Positions 36,242 through 45,963 of a stretch of DNA of 64,000 bases are shown here, one piece after another (position 1 is the first letter of the stretch; each line of letters starts with the position of its first letter). The notes under the pieces were generated by a model. That model was given only the letters and a program-made list of their open reading frames with translations, did no database searches and was not told the DNA's origin. A program made the position numbers and the translations under genes. Origin of the DNA: CAVTHW01 sp963734625 (lineage in GTDB: Bacteria; Acidobacteriota; Terriglobia; Bryobacterales; Bryobacteraceae); assembly GCA_963734625.1 (NCBI GenBank), contig CAVTHW010000012.1, forward strand, positions 245,022 to 309,021, written 5' to 3'.

Positions 36242-38776
36242 TCAGTGCAGCGGGATCAGGTACGGTTGCGAAACGCGGTAGCCGATGGCAACGGTCAGGG
36301 GGACGGAGTCTCCCGCCGTCACGCTCGAGGAAACCGGGAACTGCACTACATAGACGCCGGGGTCCGTCGCCGACTGGCTGATGCTGGTTACGGTTTGGGC
36401 GACTCCTCCGAAGCTAACGTGCAAGCTCTCCGGGTGCGCGGCGATGTCCGGATCGGCCAACCCAGTTACCATAACCCACAGGTTCGCACCGACAAAAGCA
36501 GGATAGTCAAGTCCGATCTGAACGACTCCATACGCCTTGACTCCCTGAATCGCCGGCGGGGGCGGGTCGATGACTACCACGATGCGGGCGATTTCCGCTC
36601 CTCCAAAAGTGAAGACCAACACGGCCGGGCCGACGCTCAAATTCGCGGGCAACTCGAACAGGACGGTTCCATTGCCTGCATCCAGGATCTTCGCCGGAAA
36701 ACCTTCCACCGTCACGCCGGCCGCTTCAGCAACCAGGCCGGGGAGGTTCGATACCCTCAGCAGAGCCTGGCCGCCAGCGTAGATGCTGGGCTGGCCCGTA
36801 ACCGGATTGATGAGGGTCGGGTCGAGGACCGCCATATCCGGCGGCGCCGCCTGGATCTGCAAGGCGTTCGCCACTGTAACCGTTGAAAAACCCGACGTCA
36901 CGGTCAGGGGAAGGGAAGTGTGCTGCGCGACGGCGTCGACATGCACGTTGGCTAGCAACCTACTCGGGCCTATCACCCAGGCCTTCCGCACGACCACGTC
37001 ACTTGAGCCGAAGCCAATCGCGGTGTAGCCATCGACAAAAGTATTGTTCGGATCCGAAATCTCGATCATGGCTTCCGCGCCAGCCGGAAGATAGCTCTGG
37101 GCCAAAGTGACCGAAGGCGCCGGAATCGAGCCGTAGGGGTAAGTTGGAGGAACCGCATCCAGGAACAACGATCCCTGGCCGTTCTGGTCGAGCGCCGTCA
37201 CCGCGGCGCTGTATCCGGAGGCCCCCGGCGGCGGGGCTACGGTCAAAGCGCCGTTCGACGGGTCCAGGCCGAGAACCCGGGCTGGCAGGCCCTCGAACAG
37301 AATCCGCGTGGAAGCATCGAAATTCGATCCGCTCAGCACCGCGACGGGATGCCCCTGTCCGTCCTCGGAGGGAGTAACGGAAGCCACCGACGGAGGCTGG
37401 CTGCGAACGACGTGCAGCCCGGCGGGGAGGACATGGATCTCGCCGTTCAGATCGAACACGAAGTGCCGCGGCCCACCGCTCTCGAACATGCTGTAGCCCA
37501 CGCGGATCTGCAGGAAGGAAGGCGCCGGAGCGTAGGCGGTAACACCATCTTCCAGCACGGGGGTCGCGCCGCCGATCGTGCTCACCCGCAGGCCCGGCGT
37601 GACCGCGCCATTCGCGGTCAGTCCGGTCCCCGACGCGGCCAGGAAATTACGATCACTGTACATATTGATGAAAGCGGGCTGCACCCAAAAAGGACCGGGA
37701 AGGCCGAAGGTGGCGACGCCGTAAACATCCAAAGCGCTGCGAGGCTGCACGGCGAAGTCGTAATTCCCAAATGCGTCACCGGCAGCGGCGGCGACCACGC
37801 TGGACAGCCAGTAGGTCTTCTCGTTCGGGTAGAAAACGGTATCAAACAATGGGCCGGCCTGCACCGGCATGCCGCCGGGATCAACGGGGAGCACCACATC
37901 GGCAGGACCAAGGCCCGGCTGGACACCGGGCGGCAGAGGGTGAACGTAGAGGTAGTATTGCCCCGGCGGCAAGCCGGTGATCTGGTAGTAGCCGTCGGAA
38001 TCGGTCAAGGCGCTGATCGCCGATCCCGAGGGTTCGATAGCCACCACCGACGCCAGATGCATTCCCGCGCCGCCCAAGGTGACGCGCCCGGAGATACGGG
38101 CGGTATTCGTGGCGAAATCGGGGGCGGGGTAGAGCGCGGAGATCCCCGCGATATCGTCCGCAGCCAGAGGCCTCGCCTTGGTCGTCGACCGCGTCGCGGC
38201 AGTCGACATCGCCGACGAAGTGAGCGTGTGCTGCAACCCCAGAGCGTGGCCGAACTCGTGGACCAGGGTCAGGAAGAACGACTCGTCATAGCTGGGCAAC
38301 TGGGCGAGGTCTTTGCTGAGGACCACAGCGGAGCGGGTAATCGGCACAAAGGCGCCGCCCTCGCCGGTTAGCATCGCCGCGCGGGCGGTGGGTCCTCCCT
38401 TGGCTACTATCCCTTGCGCCCTTTCGGCGTCCGTCAAGTCGGTGAAAACCACATCCACCCCGGGAGTGGACTGGGTGACCCCAGGGGCGGAGAAGCCGCC
38501 GAACTCCAGCCGCAGCGCCGAGGTCGTGACGCCGTTCCACGTCTGGGCGGCAAGACGAATTTGGCTGAGCACGCCGGGGGCGACTTGATCGGGGCCCACG
38601 CCAGAGATGAAGTAATACAGAGTCCGATTCGGGAGGGCGCTCAAATCGAATTTCTCTGGGGCGGAGACGATTCGGTCCGCACCGGTCGCGTAGTGTATGA
38701 ATTCGTAGTGTGCGAGCAGGCTGGTCGCCGCCAGCGTCCCTAACACCAAAGGAATAATGCGCCTCAATGAAGACAT
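36242..38776 (-). CDS. Secreted matrixin-like metalloprotease with carboxypeptidase-regulatory-like and IPT/TIG-like domains
   Basis: 844 residues from ATG 38776 (behind AGGTGG); the frame upstream to 38878 lacks a signal. A signal peptide (R-R-I-I-P-L-V-L-G-T-L-A-A-T-S-L-L-A-H-Y) is followed by a metzincin domain with the zinc site H-E-F-G-H-A-L-G-L-Q-H (38228-38260). Downstream comes L-A-A-D-D-I-A-G-I-S-A-L-Y-P. Then comes a Cna/CarboxypepD_reg-like domain (I-S-G-R-V-T-L-G-G-A-G, G-Y-Y-Q-I-T-G-L-P-P-G-Q-Y) and several IPT/TIG-like immunoglobulin repeats to the C-terminus. It is likely an exported protease or adhesin-like protein. It stands alone, with its 3' end toward the kinase gene. Confidence 0.8.
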   Translation of the reverse strand: MSSLRRIIPLVLGTLAATSLLAHYEFIHYATGADRIVSAPEKFDLSALPNRTLYYFISGVGPDQVAPGVLSQIRLAAQTWNGVTTSALRLEFGGFSAPGVTQSTPGVDVVFTDLTDAERAQGIVAKGGPTARAAMLTGEGGAFVPITRSAVVLSKDLAQLPSYDESFFLTLVHEFGHALGLQHTLTSSAMSTAATRSTTKARPLAADDIAGISALYPAPDFATNTARISGRVTLGGAGMHLASVVAIEPSGSAISALTDSDGYYQITGLPPGQYYLYVHPLPPGVQPGLGPADVVLPVDPGGMPVQAGPLFDTVFYPNEKTYWLSSVVAAAAGDAFGNYDFAVQPRSALDVYGVATFGLPGPFWVQPAFINMYSDRNFLAASGTGLTANGAVTPGLRVSTIGGATPVLEDGVTAYAPAPSFLQIRVGYSMFESGGPRHFVFDLNGEIHVLPAGLHVVRSQPPSVASVTPSEDGQGHPVAVLSGSNFDASTRILFEGLPARVLGLDPSNGALTVAPPPGASGYSAAVTALDQNGQGSLFLDAVPPTYPYGSIPAPSVTLAQSYLPAGAEAMIEISDPNNTFVDGYTAIGFGSSDVVVRKAWVIGPSRLLANVHVDAVAQHTSLPLTVTSGFSTVTVANALQIQAAPPDMAVLDPTLINPVTGQPSIYAGGQALLRVSNLPGLVAEAAGVTVEGFPAKILDAGNGTVLFELPANLSVGPAVLVFTFGGAEIARIVVVIDPPPPAIQGVKAYGVVQIGLDYPAFVGANLWVMVTGLADPDIAAHPESLHVSFGGVAQTVTSISQSATDPGVYVVQFPVSSSVTAGDSVPLTVAIGYRVSQPYLIPLH

Positions 38777-39506
38777 AACACCACCTGGTATTGGACAAGC
38801 AAGCGGACCTCCAAGCTTACGTGCTGAAAACAAAGGTGATATCCGCCAAGTTTCCTCTTGGCCGGGTTGCCCGGACACGCGCGGCGTGACCGGATGCCTC
38901 AGTTTCGCGGACGGTTCGAGTAGCGGACCTGGGCTTCGACAACCTCCCCTGCGCGACCGCCTGATGATCGATGGCTCGGCTTTGGTTGCGGCTTCAATTC
39001 TCTATAAAGATTCACCACCGAGGCACAGAGGACACAGAGAAGACTTTTTTGGGGGGTGGAGTGGGACATTATCCATTCCCGGGCTTTTGAGTTCGCTGAG
39101 ACGGCGAACGGCTGAAAACGGCTCAGACGCGCAGATGCCGCCGCAAGCCGCCAGGAGACAAGAACTGATTCTCCACGCGCCGAGTAGCGCTCCATCCGCC
39201 GGGAAAACCGGGGACAAAACCGGGGACAGCAACCAATTGTGCAATTGTTTTGAGGGACTCACGGGTGTGCGGCGAAACGGGCGGATGCAGCGTTCTCGGC
39301 AATGGGGTAATTTGGTGCTTTTCGTCAGGCTCCGGCGACGAAACCTAGTCAATTCGCACATCCCCCACGTCCAGTATCGCGCCTGACCGGCTAATGCAAC
39401 CCGTGGCGGGGCGTGGCATGACAGTGTAACTAACGGCAGGAGTTTAGGTTAGCGGACTTGCGGGAAACCTAAAGTTCCTGTGATTAACTTTTTTTGAAAT
39501 TGAACC
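38777..39506. other. Long intergenic region with repeat remnants
   Basis: About 730 bp with no supported gene. It contains the interspersed repeat at 39011-39041 and, at about 39205-39330, a GGGGACAAAACC-type repeated tract followed by AACCAATTG and a GCGTTCTCGGCAATGGGGTA segment. The same order of motifs recurs at 52200-52585 around a transposase remnant. The last 30 bp are A/T-rich and lead into the promoter of the RHS locus. Confidence 0.55.
39011..39041. repeat. Interspersed repeat of the CACCACCGAGGCACAGAGG type, copy 2
   Basis: Reads TTCACCACCGAGGCACAGAG then GACACAGAGAA; the same family as the inverted copy at 18393-18423. Confidence 0.55.
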
Positions 39507-39535
39507 TTGACAGATTTCGGAGATTAAGACACTAT
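39507..39535 (+). promoter_or_regulatory. Sigma-70-like promoter of the RHS locus
   Basis: TTGACA at 39507-39512, a 17-base spacer, and CACTAT at 39530-39535. The stretch is clearly more A/T-rich than its surroundings and lies 34 bases before the first start codon of the RHS locus, which has a GGAGG ribosome site. Confidence 0.5.
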
Positions 39536-39568
39536 CATCCATAATAGCCGCTGACGATTGGAGGTCCG

Positions 39569-39997
39569 ATGAACAGGCTGATTCTGGCCGGACTGGCCTT
39601 ACTGCTGCTCTTCTCCACGCTGTATTCTCAGCAACCCGTCAACCCTCGAAACACTCACGAGCGCCTGCTGTGCATCGTGCCCATGGTGGGCCGAGGCACT
39701 CCCGACGACCCGCGCCGCCCCATGTTTGCGCCCGCGCCGGCCGCGCGGGGCAAGGCTCCCTCGCGCGAGGGCATCATCGCCTACACCTATCAGGTAAGCG
39801 ACGACGGCCGCTACGCCCTGGCCGAGTTCGTGGCCCTGGACCGGACTGCTTTTAAGCCCATCCTTGACCAGCAGGACCGGAGCGTTGACGTCAAGGCCTT
39901 CGTGAAGGGGAAGGACAAGAAGGCGGATGTCGAAGCCGAGTTCCGGAAGCTGAAGCGGGACTTCGATGCCGACCGCTCCGAGGTGAGGGTGCCATGA
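39569..39997 (+). CDS. Secreted protein of unknown function preceding the RHS gene
   Basis: 142 residues. It has a signal peptide (M-N-R-L-I-L-A-G-L-A-L-L-L-L-F-S-T-L-Y-S) and then a mature part of about 120 residues with a T-Y-Q-V-S-D-D-G-R-Y-A-L-A-E-F-V-A-L-D segment and a charged C-terminal helix rich in K/D/E. No known domain was recognised. A GGAGG site precedes it, and its stop overlaps the ATG of the full-length RHS gene, so the two are translationally coupled. It could be a dedicated secretion or folding partner of the RHS protein (inference). Confidence 0.7.
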   Translation: MNRLILAGLALLLLFSTLYSQQPVNPRNTHERLLCIVPMVGRGTPDDPRRPMFAPAPAARGKAPSREGIIAYTYQVSDDGRYALAEFVALDRTAFKPILDQQDRSVDVKAFVKGKDKKADVEAEFRKLKRDFDADRSEVRVP

Positions 39998-42900
39998 AGA
40001 CGCGCTGGATGGCATTCCTCTTCCTTATCGCCCTGCCTTTGCTAGGCGCCTATCAATACCTCTACAGCGACACGTTCATCACCATTGATCTAGATAACTG
40101 GTATCAAAACGGCCCGCTGGAGGCGGCGGGACCGCCGAACGGCCTCTACACCTTGGATTACGAGGTCAGCTCGCTGATTTCGTCGATCGACGCCGGCAAC
40201 GACTACGAGGTGAGGACGATCATCCGCAGCCGCTTAGGATACGGAGGGACCCTTTACCACTACCTCCGGGCTTCGACCGACGCCCTAAACGGCCTCACGC
40301 CGACCGGGACTTTCTATTCGGTGGAGGTGGAGAATGGTGGGGAGGAGGCCGGGACGCTGGTGGTCAACAAGCGGGTAAACGGCACGCTGACCCAGTTGGG
40401 CTCGGTCCAGATCGCTTGCCCGGACGGCACCGAGGTGCGCAGCATTATTCGCGGCAACCGCTTGGACGTTTGGGTGAACGGCTTCTTGTACCTGAGTTTG
40501 ACGGACTCCTCGCTGGCCTATGGCCAGCCGGGCATCGGAGTCTTCACAGCCGGCATGTTCGGCACCAGTATCGCTCGGGTTGACCTCGGGCGAATTGACA
40601 CCACGGCCCCGCCCGCCGTCAGCGCACAATCCATCGCGACCTACCCTCTGCCCAATTCCGTTGACATGCAGTGGAAGGGCGGCGACAACACGAATGGCAT
40701 CGGCGTGGGCCACTACCTGATTTATCGCAACGGCCAGTTCTATGAGGAGACCGCCAGCGCCGAGTTCACCGACGAAGCCGTCTCGCCGTCCACCACCTAC
40801 ACTTACGGTATTGTGGCCCGGGATTACCACCGCAACGACTCCACCCAGACCACCTTCACCGTCACCACGCCGCCCTCTGACTCGGTTGATACACGGCGGG
40901 TGGGTGTGCGCTCGCTCGGCTCCTACTGGGGCGCATCCGGCGAGCAGATCGACACCCTCTCCGGGAACCTGAATCTTACCCTGCCCATGTTCAGCGCCAT
41001 GGGGCGCAACGGCTGGGGCGTTTCTTTCGGCCTCAGCTACAACTCGCAGCTCTGGCGCAAGGACCCCGCCGCCACCTGGAATCTGGGCCGGGACGTGGGC
41101 TACGGCTTCGGCTGGCGGCTCCAGGCCGGCTCCATCACCCCCTTCTGGGAGGACGCGTACACCATTCACCACTACACGTTCCGGGATTCGACCGGCGCGG
41201 AGTACCGCCTGGACGTGCCCAACCAGTCCGAGGAGACCTGGTCGTCCAAGGACGGTGTTTACCTGACCTATGACCGCGTGACCGACCGGCTCTGGTTCCC
41301 TGACGGCAGCTTCTGGGTGATGGGGTGCGCCTCAGCCGGCAGCGAACAGGACGCGGGCACGCGCTACCCCACCCGTGATGCAGGACTCCAACGGCAACCA
41401 GATTTTGATTCAGTTACAACCCCGGCAAGAACATGCTTTGGGACAACACCAGCGCCCGCCTCAAGGTGGTGGAGGACGTGCGCGCCAGCGAGGAGTCCGG
41501 CGGTACGTACAAGTCCTACGGCTTCACCTACAACACCGACTCGATCCCGCACCTGACGAGAATTCAGTTCTACATGGGGCTGAGCACTTACTACGACTTC
41601 GACTACCTCGCCGACCAGGACCTGAACTCGCCGTTCTCGCCTCCGGTGTCTTTCGGCACAGCCCACTTCCTGAGCTCCGTGACCGTGCAGACCGAGAACC
41701 TCACTCACTATTTCACTTATGACGCGGGCGGCGCGGGCGAGCTGACGAGGGTCACCTTCCCCTATGGCGGCTGGCTGGGCTGGGACTATCAGGACGCGAC
41801 CTACGCCGGCACCCGCACCCAGCGCGAGGTGCAATACCGCTACCTGGCCAAATCCAGCACCGCTTCCGAGACGACTTACACCTTCACCGCCGGGACGCCT
41901 GGCTCCACCGTGCGCCCATACACCCTGCTGGACGACCCCGGCGGCGGCAGCCAGAAGGCCTGGTATTTCACGACCAGCGGCTCGGCCTGGCAGATCGGCC
42001 TGGAAAGCTCTTACGAGGAGCGCCCCGGCGCGGGCCAGACCTCCAAGCGGAAGAAGGAGTTCACCTGGACCCAGGACTCGATCGGAAGTCCCTACATCGC
42101 CTCGGTCCTGACTACACTGGATGAGGTCCAGAGCTACCAGAAGCAGTCCAAAACCGAGCAGACCCTGGACACTCACGGCAACGTCACCGAGACTAAGCTC
42201 TACGACTACGGCAACCTGACCACACCGGCGCGAACCTACACCAACACCTACCTGGACAGCACGGAATACACCAGCAAGTACATATTCAACCGGCTGCACA
42301 CCAGCACGCTGAGCGGCGGGAGCCAGCAGGTGACGCTGGTTCACAAGCAGTACGATGGGACGTCGCCCCACTATGTCCACCCGCGCGAACTGGATGAATC
42401 CGTCTCGTGGGAGCATCGCGGCAACGCGACCGAGATCACGGTCAACGGAATCGCTACCTCGGTGAGTTACTACAACACCGGCGCGGTATACTCCGCGAGT
42501 TCCGGGGGGCAATCGGTCGACATCACCCTGGCCAGCAGCGCCAACTACTCCGCGCCGAGCGTCATCACCCCCAATGACGAATCTAATCTGGCCGAAACGC
42601 TGACTTACACCAGCTTCCACGGTCTGGCCAGCGATACCGGCCCCAACTCGGCCAGCTCCAGCAGGTCTTACGACCAGCATGCGCGGCGCACGTCGTCCAC
42701 CTCGGCGCAGGGGGCCGACGACCACTTACACCTACGACAACACCGAGGCCTGGACCAAGGCCACGAGCAACGGCCGGTGGACCAAGACCTACATGGACGG
42801 CCTGGGGCGGACGATCAAGGTGGAGACGGGATATGACACCACCATCGTATCCACCGCTGAAACCGAGTACGATTCCTGCGCCTGCTCGCCGCTGGGCAAG

Positions 42901-45409
42901 GTCAAGCAGGTTTCGCTGCCCTACGCCCCCAACGGAACCGGTCTACTGGACGACGTACACCTATGACTGTCTGGGGAGGACGCTGAGCGTGGCGCAGCCG
43001 AGGAACTCGGGCACGACCACCTACGTCTACCAAGGCAACATGGTGACCGTGACTGACCCGGCTGGGAAGTGGAAGAAGTACACCTCGGACGCCCTGGGCA
43101 ATCTGGTCCAGGTGACCGAGCCCGATCCCGGCGGCGGCTCCAATCATGAGACGTATTACAGCTACAACCTGCGGGGCCAGTTGACCGGGGTCTCGATGGC
43201 GCGCGGCGGAACCACGCAAACCCGCACTTTCAACTACGATCTGACTACAGGGCGGCTGTCGAGCGCCGTCAATCCCGAGAACGGCACCACCAGCTACGCC
43301 TACAACACCAACGGGACCGTGGCCTCCAAGACCGACGCCAAGAATCAGCAGGTGCAATACACTTACGACGGTTTCCAGCGGACGACTCAGATCCGGCGCT
43401 ACCCGGTGAGCGGCGGCAACGAGGACGCCTGCCAGCGGGTGAACTTCACTTACGACCAGGGAACCCACGGCTGGGGGCGGCTGTACCAGGCCAGTTGGGG
43501 CGGGGCCTCCTGCATTGGCGGCGCCTGGACCCACACTTACGAGTACACGGCCAGTGGCCTGCCGACCAGCAAGACGCAGAACGGCCTGACCGCAAACTAC
43601 ACCTACGACAACGAAGGCAAAATGGTCTCGGTGGAGTATCCATCGAACGGCCCGACGTTCAGCTACACCTACGACGCCATGGGGCGGCCGGTGACGCTCA
43701 CCGACGACCAGACCACGCCGGTGGAGTGGGTGAAGGACGTGCTGTACAACCAGGCAGGGCAGGTCACCGAGATGAAGTACACCCAGAACACGCAGGGGTC
43801 CAGCTACTCCACCGAGACGCGGCAGTACAATATTCTCCAGCAGATGACGCGGATCACGGTGGCGGGAGTGCTGGACCAGGAGTATCGCTTCTCGGACACG
43901 GCCAACAACGGGCGGATCACCCAGAAGAAAGACTGGGTGTCGGGGGAAGAAGTGACCTACGCTTATGACTCGTTGAACAGGTTGATCTCGGCCGAAACCA
44001 CCGGCACCGAGTGGGGCCAGAGCTTCAGCTATGACGGTTTCGGCAACCTGCTGGCGCAGACGGTGACCAAGGGCTCTGCTCCGACCTTGAACGTGAATGT
44101 GGATCCGGCGACCAACCGGATCACCACCGGGGGCTACTCCTATGACTCCAACGGCAACCTGACGGCGATGCCCTCGCTGGCACTGAGTTACGACGTGGAG
44201 AACCGGGTGGCGCAGACCGTGGGTTCCACGACCAAGCGGTACGTTTACGATCCTGGAAACCTGAGGGTCTGGAAGGAAGGGCATGTCTACTTCTACGGCA
44301 TCGAAGGCAACCTGCTGGCCACCTACGGGGACGGAGACAACTACGACTACAACGTCTACTTCGGCTCGAAGCAGATCTGGCAGGAGCGAGCGGAAGGTCT
44401 CGCGGCGCATTCGGTGAACTCGGACCGGCTGGACTCGAACGTGAAGCACTTCCCCTACGGGGAGGAATCGACCACCACGAGCCAGAACCGGACCAAGTTC
44501 GCCACCTACTACCGCGACTCGTCCACGGCCCTGGACTACGCAAGGAACCGCTACTACGCGAGGACGATTGGGCGGTTCACCAGCGTGGACCCGCTGGGCG
44601 GAAGCCTCGCCAACCCCCAGAGCCTCAACCGCTACTCCTACGCCGGCGACGATCCGGTGAACAATAGCGATCCGACGGGGCTTTCGACGGCGGCCGAGGA
44701 CCGCCTAGCGGAACTCCAGTACATGGGGCTTATCCCTTATGATAATGTCACGGTCTCGAACGTGAATCCCCAGCTTCTGTCGTGGTCACTCGGCAGCTAT
44801 GACCAGATACTGTCGGAGGGGCAGTATCTCGGCGGAGGAGTGCCATGGTGGAACTTGGACATCGCACAGCTGTTCGGTGGGGACACGGGCGGGGGCGGTT
44901 CAGAGGTCCTTACAGTGAGCTGGACAGAGACCACTATGTGCGACATGGAGGGGAACGTCATTTTCAGCTCCCGCAGCGACCCGGTGGTCACGTTCACGCC
45001 CACGACGGGAGGTGCATCAGACGCCATCCACACGGTTCTTGATGCGGCGGGTTTGATCCCAGGTCTTGGCGAATTCGCCGATTTGGCCAACGGCGCTTTG
45101 TATGGCGCTGAAGGCGACTGGGGGAATGCGGCGATATCAGGGGCGGCCATGCTTCCAGTAGGCGGGCAAGCCGCGACCGTGCGAAGGCTGGCAAGCCGTA
45201 TCCTGGACTGGATAGGGCCCGGCGCCAAGCGACTACCGATAACGTCAGGGAAGACGGTGCTCAGGGTCGGCACACCAGACCTGCTGCGCGAGATGAGGTT
45301 TGATCTAAACGCCCCAAACCCCCACATCAATCTAGTGGAGAGGACTCCGGCTCCACGTGGCAGCCGCACTATGGACGAGGTTAACATACATGTCCCCATC
45401 AAGCCGTAA
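39994..45409 (+). CDS. Full-length secreted RHS/YD-repeat polymorphic toxin, tip 1 (four frameshifts)
   Basis: Signal peptide (M-K-T-R-W-M-A-F-L-F-L-I-A-L-P-L-L-G-A), a jelly-roll-like domain to about residue 200, then an FN3-like domain (V-D-M-Q-W-K-G-G-D ... Y-L-I-Y-R-N-G-Q). A long RHS region with YD repeats follows, ending in the RHS-associated core: Y-A-R-N-R-Y-Y-A-R-T-I-G-R-F-T-S, N-R-Y-S-Y-A-G-D-D-P-V-N, D-P-T-G-L-S. The tip has a linker (E-D-R-L-A-E-L-Q-Y), a pretoxin segment (A-A-G-L-I-P-G-L-G-E-F-A-D-L) and about 70 unique residues ending H-V-P-I-K-P; that toxin was not recognised. Comparison with sister copies shows single-base shifts near 41373, 41413, 42712 and 42942. Immunity gene candidate: the overlapping next frame. 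Confidence 0.85.
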
Positions 45410-45953
45410 ATCGCTGCGGGATACCGCGGTGGCCATCGAAGCGCGAGCCCTTGGCTTCCAGAGGGTGCATGATTGGACCTCGGCAGCCAGGGAATGGGAG
45501 TCCCTGATTGCCATTGATCCGGGCTGGGAGCACGGCAGCGCCCTCAACGGACTGGCGGGATGTTACAGCGAATTGGGCCGGTTCCCGGAGGCGAAAGCCT
45601 TCTACCTCAGGGCACTTGAAGTCGAGCCCGATCCAATCTACCTGGGAAACCTGGCAGCTGATCTATACCTGTTCGGAGATCCCGCCGAGGCGCTCGAGAT
45701 GAATCTCCAGTACGTCCAGCTTACGACGGCGTGGGATTTGCAGAAACTCGCTGATGAGACGTTGCCGGTAATTCTGGAGCTTGCCGACCGTCTGGGTCTG
45801 TCCCACGAAATTGCAGAGGGCCGGTTCGTGGCAGCCAAGGAGGCCGGGAGGGCCGGCAAATGGCCCGAGATCGTTGCCAACTGGAAATTCCCAGGACCAG
45901 GTTCGGTCATAGACGACCCACCCCCCAAAGGCGGGCTTGGTCAATCGGAGTGA
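45390..45953 (+). CDS. TPR-like protein, putative immunity protein for tip 1
   Basis: 187 residues without a signal peptide. ATG 45390 lies inside the last 20 bases of the RHS gene. The sequence has two TPR-like pairs: W-T-S-A-A-R-E-W-E-S-L-I-A-I-D-P-G, then A-L-N-G-L-A-G-C-Y-S-E-L-G-R-F-P-E-A-K-A, and Y-L-G-N-L-A-A-D-L-Y-L-F-G-D-P-A-E-A. Position directly behind a toxin tip with overlapping reading frames is the standard sign of an immunity gene. If so, it acts in the cytoplasm. The next RHS cassette starts 10 bases after its stop. Confidence 0.65.
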   Translation: MSPSSRKSLRDTAVAIEARALGFQRVHDWTSAAREWESLIAIDPGWEHGSALNGLAGCYSELGRFPEAKAFYLRALEVEPDPIYLGNLAADLYLFGDPAEALEMNLQYVQLTTAWDLQKLADETLPVILELADRLGLSHEIAEGRFVAAKEAGRAGKWPEIVANWKFPGPGSVIDDPPPKGGLGQSE

Positions 45954-45963
45954 GCAACAGACG

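Noticed and set aside
42902..44449. 515-codon minus-strand frame in the RHS core (and similar ones in the other cassettes)
   Set aside because: Recurs in every RHS copy as the antisense of conserved core codons; composition is V/H/R-rich and has no domain.
39994..45409. Type VI secretion or Tc-toxin assignment for the RHS gene
   Set aside because: It has a Sec signal peptide and no PAAR, VgrG or TcdB-like parts, and no such genes are nearby.
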